From positions 2,058,001-2,122,000 of the forward strand of contig NZ_CP121689.1 of the NCBI RefSeq assembly GCF_038396615.1: 64,000 bases of DNA, given 5' to 3'. The DNA comes from Thermatribacter velox (GTDB lineage Bacteria; Atribacterota; Atribacteria; Atribacterales; Thermatribacteraceae). The translations under genes and the position numbers were made by a program. The notes beneath the pieces were generated by a model, which had not been told where the DNA came from, ran no database searches, and was given only the letters and a program-made list of their open reading frames with translations. Shown piece by piece: positions 33,231 through 40,996 of the stretch (within the stretch, counting starts at the first letter, position 1; each line of letters opens with the position of its first letter).

Positions 33231-34571
33231 AGGTGTGGAAATTCCGCTGAAGGCGGTGTATCCTCCCTTCTAAGAGGAAAAACCTTGAGAAAAGGAAAGG
33301 AGGAGATACACCGCCATGAACAAGCGTACCACGGAAGGATGCCTCTCATCAAGCCCCACATGGGAGGAGCTGGAGGAGTGGGTTCGGGGCAAGATTCAGG
33401 AGTTCATCCAGGATCTCCTGGAGCAGGAGGTGACGGAGTTGTTGGGCCGGGCTCGCTACCGGCGGCAAGCTGTAGTGGACGGAGTCCAGGGCTACAGGAA
33501 CGGATATGGCAAGCCTCGCAAGCTGACGCTGGGCATTGGCACCATCACCATTCGTCGTCCTCGGGTGCGTGGTTTGGAGGAGCGGTTTGAGAGCCGGATC
33601 TTGCCGCTGTTTGCGCGCCGTACCCGAGAGGTCTCGAATCTCCTGCCTGAACTGTACCTGCATGGGCTCGCCGAGGGGGACTTCGACCTGGCCCTGCGAG
33701 GGCTCCTGGGGGAAGATGCGCCGATCTCGGCCAGCACGGTGGCGCGGTTGAAGGAGAAGTGGCACGCCGAGTGGGAGGCATGGCACAAGCAGCGGTTGGA
33801 CAGCCTGCAGGTGGTCTACCTGTGGGTGGACGGGATCTATGTGAAGGCCGGGCTGGAGAAGGAGCGTGCTGCCCTGTTTGTAGTCATCGCCGGATTGGTG
33901 GACGGCCGCAAGGTGGTGGTGGCGGTCGCCCCTGGACACCGGGAATCGGTGGAGAGTTGGTCGGAGGTGCTGCGGGACCTGCGGGATCGAGGGATGAACC
34001 CTCCCAAGCTGGTGATAGGGGATGGGCACCTGGGGATCTGGGGTGCGCTGCGGAACGTCTGGCCGGATGCTGGCCAACAGCGATGTTGGAACCACAAGAT
34101 CCTCAACGTGCTGGACAAGCTCCCACGCACCCAGCATGTGGTAGCCAAATCCATGCTCAGTGCCATTGCCTATGCCGCTACCGAGGCAGAGGCTAACGAG
34201 AAACGCAGGGAATTTGAGGCCTGGTGCCGGAAGCGTGGGTACACGCAAGCGGTCGAGACCCTTAGTCGGGATTGGGAGAGGATGTTGACGTTCTACCGCT
34301 ACCCCAAAGAACATTGGGTGCATCTGCGCACCACCAACATTGTAGAATCGCCTCTGGCAGCGCTGAGGTTGCGGACGGATGCTGCCAAGCGGTTCAAGAA
34401 GGTGGAGCGGGCTACAGCCGTGATCTGGAAGATGCTCATGATAGCTCAGAAGAAGTTCCGGAGGCTCAACGCGCCTGAACTGCTAGCAAAGGTCTACGCG
34501 GGGGTTCAGTACAAGGACGGGATCGAGGTGACACGGGAGGAGGCTGCCGCCTGATGCGAATTTACACACCT
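33231..34571. mobile_element. IS256-family insertion sequence
   Basis: A 1.34-kb element with imperfect terminal inverted repeats of about 25 bp: AGGTGTGGAAATTCCGC (from 33231) against AGGTGTGTAAATTCGC (complement, from 34571), both followed by GGCGG. The match can be stretched outward four bases (TCAA). One transposase gene fills it. The GC content is visibly much higher than the neighbouring DNA, so it came from a high-GC donor. I found no 8-9 bp target duplication at either boundary choice, so either the flanks have changed or a deletion accompanied insertion. It interrupts the UroD-like gene. Confidence 0.9.
33316..34554 (+). CDS. IS256-family (Mutator type) transposase
   Basis: A 412-aa DDE transposase that cuts and joins DNA at the element ends. 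The catalytic residues fit D in VYLWVDGIYVKAG, D in KLVIGDGHLGIW and E in RTTNIVESPLAALRLRT. The family segment QRCWNHKILNVLDKLP and the N-terminal EEWVRGKIQEFIQDLLEQEV are also present. The length is normal and the frame intact, so the element may be active. The start ATG follows AAAGGAGGAG. The stop lies inside the right inverted repeat. A long reading frame on the opposite strand is a by-product of its high GC. Confidence 0.97.
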   Translation: MNKRTTEGCLSSSPTWEELEEWVRGKIQEFIQDLLEQEVTELLGRARYRRQAVVDGVQGYRNGYGKPRKLTLGIGTITIRRPRVRGLEERFESRILPLFARRTREVSNLLPELYLHGLAEGDFDLALRGLLGEDAPISASTVARLKEKWHAEWEAWHKQRLDSLQVVYLWVDGIYVKAGLEKERAALFVVIAGLVDGRKVVVAVAPGHRESVESWSEVLRDLRDRGMNPPKLVIGDGHLGIWGALRNVWPDAGQQRCWNHKILNVLDKLPRTQHVVAKSMLSAIAYAATEAEANEKRREFEAWCRKRGYTQAVETLSRDWERMLTFYRYPKEHWVHLRTTNIVESPLAALRLRTDAAKRFKKVERATAVIWKMLMIAQKKFRRLNAPELLAKVYAGVQYKDGIEVTREEAAA

Positions 34572-34612
34572 CTTGACGAAACCTCAACGCTGGCCTTTTG
34601 GTTTTCACTCAT
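34572..34612 (-). pseudogene. Detached 5' end of the UroD-like gene
   Basis: On the minus strand a GGGGAGG site (34621-34627) precedes ATG at 34612 and the codons MSENQKASVEVSS up to the IS boundary. Joining base 34572 to base 33230 keeps the frame into LILPLKYKPDWEMAKKRF, so this is very probably the original start of the UroD-like gene. A promoter lies just upstream. Confidence 0.75.
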
Positions 34613-34645
34613 TGCTGTTTCCTCCCCTGCTTTTTCTCTCTAGGT

Positions 34646-34674
34646 ATAATAGCTATTTTTGAAAAATTTTTCAA
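34646..34674 (-). promoter_or_regulatory. Promoter with overlapping 16-bp palindromic operator
   Basis: On the minus strand TTGAAA (34674-34669), 17 bases and TATTAT (34651-34646) form a promoter about 35 bases before the ATG at 34612. The perfect palindrome TTGAAAAATTTTTCAA (34659-34674) covers the -35 and much of the spacer, so a repressor probably binds here. It would drive the UroD-like gene and the glycosidase behind it, but the IS now separates it from both. Confidence 0.65.
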
Positions 34675-34988
34675 GCTAAAACCTAATTTTCAAAAAATTG
34701 ATGCGTTAAACTATAACCAGCGTTTAAAAAGAACGCGATTAGAAGACCACCCAAATGCTACAGAAAGGGAAACAAGACGTTGGAAGCAGGAAGGTAATTC
34801 AATAAAGCAATACGAATCCTTTCTTCAAGGCGAAGCAAATATTGCAACCAACAACGGTATTCTACCGTGCACTATGAAGCAGAACGCAGTGATTTCGACC
34901 AAACGGCTTTGCTTAAACTCCTGTGTTCTAACACCAAAGGTAATCTTCAGCGACAGAACACAAAGCGCTTTCCCCTCCTCGACTAACC
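34675..34988. other. Intergenic stretch before the ribose-type permease end, nothing recognised as a gene
   Basis: About 310 bases between the palindromic promoter and the permease stop. It holds an 8-bp inverted repeat (TGTGTTCT/AGAACACA, near 34922 and 34955) and a LacI-operator-like core AAAGCGCTTT (34962-34971). An open frame on the plus strand (34598-35023) gives no recognisable protein and overlaps the promoter, so I do not call it. It could hold a terminator for the transporter operon or remnant sequence. Confidence 0.4.
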
Positions 34989-35972
34989 TTACCTCCTGCG
35001 CACGTTGCTGGCATAAAAGCTAAGCATAACAAAGAGAATGATCCCAAAAGTAACCCATTTAGCTGCGTCACCAAGACCAAAAGCAACCAAAAGGTTGGTT
35101 AAGGCTTGCAAGAATATGGCTCCCATAATGACACCTAAATAATTACCACCGCCGCCGCTCAGCGGTACTCCACCTAAAACCACGGCCGCTATGCTTGGTA
35201 GAACATAATTGGAGCCCATGTCCTTAAAGGCAATGCCCATGTTACCAAGCAAAAGCAAACCAATCAAGCTGGCTAAAGTGCCACTCACTGTAAAAGCAGC
35301 AAATCGCACTTTTTTGACATTAATTCCACTCAAATACGCAGTGCGCTCGTTAGCGCCCACTCCAAACAGTATCTGACCCCATTTTGTATTGTTGAAAGCA
35401 ATGGTCGCCAATACCGCTACGGGAATTAAGACAAAAAGGATGTTGGGAAACTCACCGGTGGACTTGGCAGCCATCAAAGTTAAGATGGGCGAGGGTCTTC
35501 CAGTGATGGCTTTACCTGCAACATAAGCGTTAACTATGCCTTGCAATATATCGGCCATGGCCAGAGTAACCACCAAAGGTGGAAGCCTCAAATAGGAAGC
35601 AAGAGCACCATTGGCCATGCCTATGGCTATCCCAAAACCCAGCGCAACCAGAACAGCCAGCCACAGGTTGCCATTGCTTCCATTCATAATACTTGCCGTG
35701 ACCACCGCGGTTAAAGTTGCGTTGTAACCTACAGATAAGTCAAGGCCTTCTCCTCCACCAGCTATAACAATCATCTGACAAAGCCCGAAAAGAGCAGTAA
35801 ACGAAGCCAGCTTAGCAGTAATCAGAATCTGACCAATGCTTAAGAATCCAGTAGGCAGGGTTATCTCTCCAAAAACGAATATGGCCAAAATCAGCACCAA
35901 AACGAGCAGTATTTTTTTATACTTTTCATACCAGAGCTGAATTAAAGCCACTTTACCAATGGTATCCTTCAT
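34989..35972 (-). CDS. Ribose-type (CUT2) ABC transporter permease
   Basis: A 327-aa permease of the RbsC/AraH family (BPD_transp_2) with about nine or ten helices. Hallmarks: AGGGEGLDLSVGYNATLTAVV, the coupling segment GVGANERTAYLSGINVKKVRF, and VLGGVPLSGGGGNYLGVIMGA. It is the second of two permeases in the operon, 15 bases after the first; two different permeases suggest a heterodimer. The imported compound is probably a monosaccharide or related small molecule. Confidence 0.93.
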   Translation of the reverse strand: MKDTIGKVALIQLWYEKYKKILLVLVLILAIFVFGEITLPTGFLSIGQILITAKLASFTALFGLCQMIVIAGGGEGLDLSVGYNATLTAVVTASIMNGSNGNLWLAVLVALGFGIAIGMANGALASYLRLPPLVVTLAMADILQGIVNAYVAGKAITGRPSPILTLMAAKSTGEFPNILFVLIPVAVLATIAFNNTKWGQILFGVGANERTAYLSGINVKKVRFAAFTVSGTLASLIGLLLLGNMGIAFKDMGSNYVLPSIAAVVLGGVPLSGGGGNYLGVIMGAIFLQALTNLLVAFGLGDAAKWVTFGIILFVMLSFYASNVRRR

Positions 35973-35987
35973 TTTTCTTTCTCCCTT

Positions 35988-37010
35988 TCAACGCTCTTCC
36001 TTGGTTATGGTCATATAGGCAGGACCAGCGATAGCAGCAATGACAATTATTCCAGAAACCAGCGTCTGGTAAGCATTGGGGATATTTGCGAAAAAGATTA
36101 TTTTACTCACAAAGCTGAGAATCAAAGCTCCCACCAGGGCAAAGTATATACTACCCTTTCCCCCCGAGAGAGCAATGCCTCCCACAACCACTGCTGCTAC
36201 GGATCGTAAGGTAAGTGGACCACCCATCCGTGCATCCCCAGTCTGGTTCTGAGCAACGAAGAATAAAGCCGCCAGGAAAATAAAAATCGCATTAATCACA
36301 CAGGCCAACAACTGCGTTCTCGCAGTATCTATGCCGCTATAGTAAGCGCTTTCTGCATTGCTACCTACAGCATAAATATAGCGGCCAGTCCTGGTCTTGC
36401 TGATCAAAAACCACAAAAAACAACCCACAAGTACCAGAAACAAAGATGGAGGGACAAAGTAATCCAGCGATCTGATAAAGGCGGGAAGACCCTCTACACT
36501 ACGCATTCTGTAAAAAACACGGAACCAGTCTACGGTTTCCCCACCAGGAGTAGGTCGCAAAAATAGAGCCCAACCCAACCAGAGATAAGAGGTGGCAAAA
36601 GTAACAATCACCGGAGGTATTCTCAAATATCCTATACCAATACCATTTATGACACCGGTTAAAAGAGCCACTGCGAAAGCCGCAAAAAGTGCATAAACCC
36701 CTGTCACTGGGTTATCAGTTCGCATCACTGTGGTCAAAACACAGGTGAGAAGAGAAAGCGCTGTGCCCTGGGATAGATCAAGCCCACCCGAAACAATCAC
36801 CACAGCCTGGCCCATGGCCAGAAGGATAAGAGGAGCAAAGGCATTAATATTCCGTATGATGGACCTGGCTTCAAAAAAATTTTCTTGTAGCACCGCAGTT
36901 ATAATGAACATAGCAACCAGGATCAAAAGGCTGGAAGTTTCGGGCTTTAAAAACGCGCCCTTCAGAAGAGAAGTTCCAGAAAGTGCTTCGACTTTTCTCA
37001 TCATTGCCAC
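35988..37010 (-). CDS. Ribose-type (CUT2) ABC transporter permease
   Basis: A 340-aa RbsC-family permease. Family motifs are MGQAVVIVSGGLDLSQGTAL, YAVGSNAESAYYSGIDTART and VVGGIALSGGKGSIYFALVGA. It lies 10 bases after the ATPase gene and 15 bases before the partner permease. A GFL or GVNxRR loop is changed relative to RbsC, but the SGG-DLS signature is intact, so it should be functional. The first about 20 residues (RKVEALSGTSLLKGAFLK) are cytoplasmic. Confidence 0.93.
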   Translation of the reverse strand: MAMMRKVEALSGTSLLKGAFLKPETSSLLILVAMFIITAVLQENFFEARSIIRNINAFAPLILLAMGQAVVIVSGGLDLSQGTALSLLTCVLTTVMRTDNPVTGVYALFAAFAVALLTGVINGIGIGYLRIPPVIVTFATSYLWLGWALFLRPTPGGETVDWFRVFYRMRSVEGLPAFIRSLDYFVPPSLFLVLVGCFLWFLISKTRTGRYIYAVGSNAESAYYSGIDTARTQLLACVINAIFIFLAALFFVAQNQTGDARMGGPLTLRSVAAVVVGGIALSGGKGSIYFALVGALILSFVSKIIFFANIPNAYQTLVSGIIVIAAIAGPAYMTITKEER

Positions 37011-37020
37011 TCCTTTGCAG

Positions 37021-38523
37021 TCATCGCTTCACTCGCATCGAAACAGCGGTTATAGCATCGTCGCTGATTTCTTCTCCGGCAAGGCTGGCCACAATTTCTC
37101 CCTCATACATAATCAGTACCCGATCACAATGCTCAACCAACTCTTCGTTATCACTGGCATAGAGAATAACCCCAACTCCTTTATCTTTGGCCAGTTTCAC
37201 AATATACTCATAAAGATCTCTTTTAGCTCCAACGTCCACTCCCTTAGCAGGGTCAGCTAAAAGAAGAACCTTGATGTCAAAAGAAAGCCACTTCCCCACC
37301 ACGACCTTCTGCTGATTACCACCAGAAAGAGTGTTCACCGGAGCATCGAGACCAGGCGTTTTTATGGAAAGTATGTCTACTATTTGCTCGCACTCGGTGC
37401 GGTATTCTTTTTCCGGTATAAAAAGGGGATGGTCGGGAAGACCAAACTTAGGAAAAACCGTGTTCTCATAGACAGAATGCTCCAGAAAAAGGCCCTCTCT
37501 CTGTCTGTCTCCTGGAACAAGCACTATGCCGTTTTGAATAGCATCACCTGGTTTATTGAGAAGAAAATTCCTCCCCTCAAGGCGTACCTCACAACGAACA
37601 AAGGGGTAACTACCTGCCAGGGCATACATGAGTTCGTTCTGGCCCTGACCAGCAAGCCCTCCGATACCCAGAATTTCTCCTTTTCGCAACTCCAGGTCAA
37701 TGTCCTTAAGAACACTATTTTTGCTTTTGGGTCTTATCTTTGCTCCAAGCAATACCTGACCATTGAGCGTTCCATGGTCCACTTTAACACTCGCCTTCTT
37801 CGTTTCTCCAGTGATATATCCTATAATTTTATCAGGGTCTTTTTCTTCTTTATCGAAATCAATGGTGGCCACATCCTCACCATTTCTGAATATGGTAACA
37901 TCATCGCATATCTCCATCACTTCCCACAAACGGTGCGAGGTAAAAATCATGGCCACGCCCTCATTAGCCAGCTTTCGCATATACTCAAAAAGATTTTTAA
38001 CCTCATGTTGCTCCAGCGCTGCGGTAGGCTCGTCAAGGATAAGGAGCCTGGGGTTGCTTGAAATAGCTTTAGCAATTTCCACCACCTGCATCTCGCTCGG
38101 AGACAGCTGGTAAACCTTTTTTTCTATGTCCAGGTCAGGCATTAAATTCTCAAGAATTGCTCTGGAGAGCGCTCTTGCTTCTTCGTTTTCAAGAAACAGG
38201 CCTCGGTTTTTTTCCATACCTAAAACAATATTTTGCCAAACAGTAAGGTCTGGAACCAGACTCAGGTTTTGAAAGACAAGAGCAATACCGTTTTGCCTTG
38301 CCTCATGAGGATTTCTATAATGTACCGCTTTACCTTCGTATATTATTTCACCAGCATCCGCTCGGTATACCCCAGCGATGATTTTGGAAAGAGTGCTTTT
38401 TCCAGACCCATTGGCTCCCAAAAGCCCGGTTATTCGACCTTTTCTGCACTTCAAATTCCCGTTGGAAAGCGCCACAACGCCCCCAAAATACTTCTTTATA
38501 CCTTTTGCCTCAAGTATTACCAA
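37021..38523 (-). CDS. Ribose-type (CUT2) ABC transporter ATP-binding protein
   Basis: A 500-aa double ATPase of the RbsA/MglA type. The N-terminal half has Walker A GLLGANGSGKSTL, signature LSPSEMQVVEIAKAI and Walker B LLILDEPTAAL. The C-terminal half is degenerate, as in the family: GIGGLAGQGQNELMYAL for Walker A, then TLSGGNQQKVVVGKWL and VLLLADPAKGVDVG. It powers the two permeases that follow. A perfect terminator hairpin separates it from the binding-protein gene upstream, so its expression depends on read-through. Confidence 0.94.
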   Translation of the reverse strand: MVILEAKGIKKYFGGVVALSNGNLKCRKGRITGLLGANGSGKSTLSKIIAGVYRADAGEIIYEGKAVHYRNPHEARQNGIALVFQNLSLVPDLTVWQNIVLGMEKNRGLFLENEEARALSRAILENLMPDLDIEKKVYQLSPSEMQVVEIAKAISSNPRLLILDEPTAALEQHEVKNLFEYMRKLANEGVAMIFTSHRLWEVMEICDDVTIFRNGEDVATIDFDKEEKDPDKIIGYITGETKKASVKVDHGTLNGQVLLGAKIRPKSKNSVLKDIDLELRKGEILGIGGLAGQGQNELMYALAGSYPFVRCEVRLEGRNFLLNKPGDAIQNGIVLVPGDRQREGLFLEHSVYENTVFPKFGLPDHPLFIPEKEYRTECEQIVDILSIKTPGLDAPVNTLSGGNQQKVVVGKWLSFDIKVLLLADPAKGVDVGAKRDLYEYIVKLAKDKGVGVILYASDNEELVEHCDRVLIMYEGEIVASLAGEEISDDAITAVSMRVKR

Positions 38524-38547
38524 GCTCGATCACCCTTTTAAAAGTTC

Positions 38548-38585
38548 AAAAAACAGGGTCGTCCACGTGGACGACCCTGTTTTTT
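38548..38585 (-). terminator. Perfect-palindrome terminator between binding-protein and ATPase genes
   Basis: The 28-base core 38553-38580 is fully self-complementary (ACAGGGTCGTCCAC paired with its complement), flanked by six A's and six T's. It is a strong rho-independent terminator on the minus strand after the binding-protein stop, so the ATPase and permeases come from read-through. Confidence 0.92.
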
Positions 38586-38600
38586 GCTGTCTTTATTTGT

Positions 38601-39653
38601 TTATTCAAAGAGTGCTGCTACTTCTTCCTCCGACATAATTTCGTTCAAGAGATAATCATCGGGCTTGTCTTTGAGGAGTTCCCAACCTTCCTCAAAGTTT
38701 TCATCGGTTATGAACATGCTTACTTTGTAGAAATAAGTGTTGTCCTTCAAAACACCTGGTTTAAATTTCTTGCCGTTATAAAGCTGCAAGGCAATTCTGA
38801 AGGCCGTACCGCCTATTCCCGGAGGATTGGGCTGAGCGCAAGCTTTAAACTCTGCACCCTCGTCACGCAACCTTTTCCATTCTTTAAAGAACGCAGTACC
38901 TGGGTCTCCAAACATCACTTTGGGTAGTTTTCCAGCATCAAGGAAAGCAGAAAGAACACCGTAAGCCATTCCATCCTGGGTAATTACGCCGTCTATCTGC
39001 TGGCCGGAAGCAATGATCTGAGAAGCTACTTCTTTGGCCTTGGTCTGGTCCCAATAACCACTGGTAGAAGCAATAAGCTTAATGTCCGGGTATTTTTTGA
39101 GCACGTCAGAAGCAGCCTTCATGCGGTCGATGTTTGCCGGATGGCCCTCAAGGCCGTAAATCTGAATGAGGTTTCCTTTCTGGAGAGTTGAACAAATCCA
39201 TTCCACGTTCTTTTGATGCCATGCATAGTGGTCAAGGGTCACGTTCACAACGTCTGGAGCGGTAACAGTGGCATCAAAAGCTACCACTAGTATGCCTTCT
39301 TCCTGGGCTTCTTTAATAACTCCATTCAGTGCGGTAGGAGAGTTGGGGTTAACCAGAATAATGTCAACACCCTGGGCAATGAAGTCACGAATGATGTTGG
39401 CCTGTTCAGTGGCGTCACCGTTGACAACATTGTTCACAATTTTGTAATCGGCGATTTTACCCGCTGCCTTGTACTCATTGCCCACTTGTTCTAACGAGTT
39501 AATCATAATAGTTCGCCAGGAAGTACCCGAAGAACCAGTGGAAATGCCCACCACTGGTAGCTTAGCAAAAGCCTGCATTCCTAAACCCAGCAGGAAAAGA
39601 GCACATATCGAAACGACCAACATGATTTTCTTAAAGTTACGTGCTTTGGTCAT
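38601..39653 (-). CDS. Ribose-type (CUT2) ABC transporter substrate-binding protein
   Basis: A 350-aa periplasmic binding protein of the RbsB/type 1 fold. A signal peptide covers residues 1-30 (KKIMLVVSICALFLLGLGM, cleavage after AFA). Mature features: VGISTGSSGTSWRTIMINSL, then FIAQGVDIILVNPNSPTALN and VTQDGMAYG-like ITQDGMAYGVLSAF, with VVAFDATVTAPDVVN around the ligand. ATG 39653 follows AGGAGGT at good spacing; an ATG six codons upstream sits on that site. Its mRNA leader of about 80 nt starts with a second AGGAGGTGA. Substrate not determined from sequence. Confidence 0.92.
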   Translation of the reverse strand: MTKARNFKKIMLVVSICALFLLGLGMQAFAKLPVVGISTGSSGTSWRTIMINSLEQVGNEYKAAGKIADYKIVNNVVNGDATEQANIIRDFIAQGVDIILVNPNSPTALNGVIKEAQEEGILVVAFDATVTAPDVVNVTLDHYAWHQKNVEWICSTLQKGNLIQIYGLEGHPANIDRMKAASDVLKKYPDIKLIASTSGYWDQTKAKEVASQIIASGQQIDGVITQDGMAYGVLSAFLDAGKLPKVMFGDPGTAFFKEWKRLRDEGAEFKACAQPNPPGIGGTAFRIALQLYNGKKFKPGVLKDNTYFYKVSMFITDENFEEGWELLKDKPDDYLLNEIMSEEEVAALFE

Positions 39654-39725
39654 CACCAAAACCTCCTTCAAAATTTGTTTTTTCTCGGTTATTGGAAGAT
39701 CTGTTTCTTAACTCTCCTTATGCCA

Positions 39726-39769
39726 TCACCTCCTATTTAAAATTTTACACCTGCAAAACAAATTGTCGT
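39726..39769 (-). promoter_or_regulatory. Probable promoter with 5'-terminal ribosome-binding-like sequence for the CUT2 operon
   Basis: On the minus strand ACGACA (39769-39764), 16 bases and TAAAAT (39747-39742) suggest a promoter with start near 39735. AGGAGGTGA begins at 39734, so it would be the 5' end of the mRNA. ATG-GCA-TAA overlaps it too closely for translation. The same arrangement precedes the binding-protein gene at 14388. Confidence 0.45.
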
Positions 39770-40157
39770 CACTTCCCGAAAGCGGTGCTGCAAGAAATTC
39801 GCTCACCAAAAAGATAAAGAAAAAACTCTTTTTTAATTGGAACGGCAACTTACCCCTTTTGCAAAATTACCTATAATGTTATAACAATTATAACAACTTT
39901 CCCCACAAATTCAACACTTGCTGGGAATGATAATTTTTGCTCCTTTGGAGGTTTGAAGGAAAACAGAAATAATAGCGGGTTCCTCTCAAAAAATAGAGAC
40001 AATAAAAAGCTAAAAATCTCTGTGTATCCCATTCCGATTCGTCCGATACTAGAAAGCAAGCAGAAAGACTCAAAATACCCTTAAGCTTCTGTTTATTTTA
40101 TTACATTAAACATCGACAATTGTTAACGACAAATCGAAGATTAATCGGCTAAACTTC
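39770..40157. other. Intergenic stretch with operator-like repeats
   Basis: Nearly 390 bases with no credible gene. It contains a 7-3-7 inverted repeat GTTATAACAATTATAAC (39878-39894), two direct copies of CGACAA (40114-40119 and 40127-40132) beside the palindrome ACAATTGT, and otherwise AT-rich sequence. It must hold the end of the CUT1 transcript and control sites for the CUT2 operon. Confidence 0.45.
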
Positions 40158-40994
40158 TTATTTAATAGCTCCGGCCGTTAAGCCCCCTATAATTAACCTC
40201 TGAAACACGAAGACAAAAAATATTATGGGTAAAAGCGCTAGAAAAGTAGCTGTGCTAATAAGTTCCCACGGAAAAGCGTATTCCCCCGGATAAAGAGCAA
40301 TTCCAACTACAGCTGTTCGCAACTCGTTTTGATTAAGTAATACAAGGGATAACAGAAATTCACACCAAGAAAATACGAACACAATAAGAAAAGTAGCAGC
40401 TAAGCCAGGTAAAGAGAGGGGTAATATAACATTTTTAATTATCCCCAAAACACCGCATCCATCAACCTTAGCTGCATCTTCTAACTCAAAAGGCACACTT
40501 TTAAGAAAATTTGTCAAAATCCATACAGCTATTGGAGAGAAAAGACCACTATGTGCCAAAATCAAACCTAAATAATTATTTATTAAACCTACTTTTCTAA
40601 AGAAAATAAAAAGCGGCGGAGCTACTGCAATAGGTGGGAACATAGAAATCATAAGCACAAACAATAGCAAAGGCTTTCTTCCTTTCAACTTGGTTCTTGC
40701 AAAAAAGTAAGCGCCTAAGAAAGCAAGCAACACAACCAAAAGAGTGGTACCCAAAGAAACAATTAAACTATTAATCAAATAACGTGAAAATCCGGAACCG
40801 CGTAAAACCAGATGATAATTCTCCAGTGTGATTTTTCGAGGCCAGTAACTTATAGGAAAAGCATAAATCTCGCTCTGAGTCTTTAAAGAAGTTAAAAAAA
40901 TCCATACGACAGGAAAGAAAAAAACTAAAATCAAAAGTAAATTTACAAAAAGAGTTTTAACAGAATTAATTATTAAAAGCCTTTTATTTTTCAT
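40158..40994 (-). CDS. CUT1 sugar ABC transporter permease, MalG type
   Basis: A 278-aa inner-membrane permease with six predicted helices. The EAA loop reads FELEDAAKVDGCGVLGIIKN and is followed by VILPLSLPGLAATFLIVFVF. The C-terminus LIIGGLTAGAIK is typical of MalG-like subunits. It is the last gene of the glycosidase/CUT1 operon, two bases after its MalF-type partner. The DNA here is more AT-rich than in the first CUT1 cluster (11-14 kb), so the two clusters are not recent duplicates. Confidence 0.93.
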   Translation of the reverse strand: MKNKRLLIINSVKTLFVNLLLILVFFFPVVWIFLTSLKTQSEIYAFPISYWPRKITLENYHLVLRGSGFSRYLINSLIVSLGTTLLVVLLAFLGAYFFARTKLKGRKPLLLFVLMISMFPPIAVAPPLFIFFRKVGLINNYLGLILAHSGLFSPIAVWILTNFLKSVPFELEDAAKVDGCGVLGIIKNVILPLSLPGLAATFLIVFVFSWCEFLLSLVLLNQNELRTAVVGIALYPGEYAFPWELISTATFLALLPIIFFVFVFQRLIIGGLTAGAIK

Positions 40995-40996
40995 TT

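Noticed and set aside
33231-33361. N-terminal extension of the UroD-like protein into the IS
   Set aside because: Those 43 residues are the antisense of the transposase start and left inverted repeat; the native 5' end is found on the far side of the element.
33349-34323. A 324-codon open frame antisense to the IS transposase
   Set aside because: High-GC DNA leaves few stops in other frames. The frame has a Pro/His/Gln-rich composition with no recognisable domain and no ribosome-binding site.
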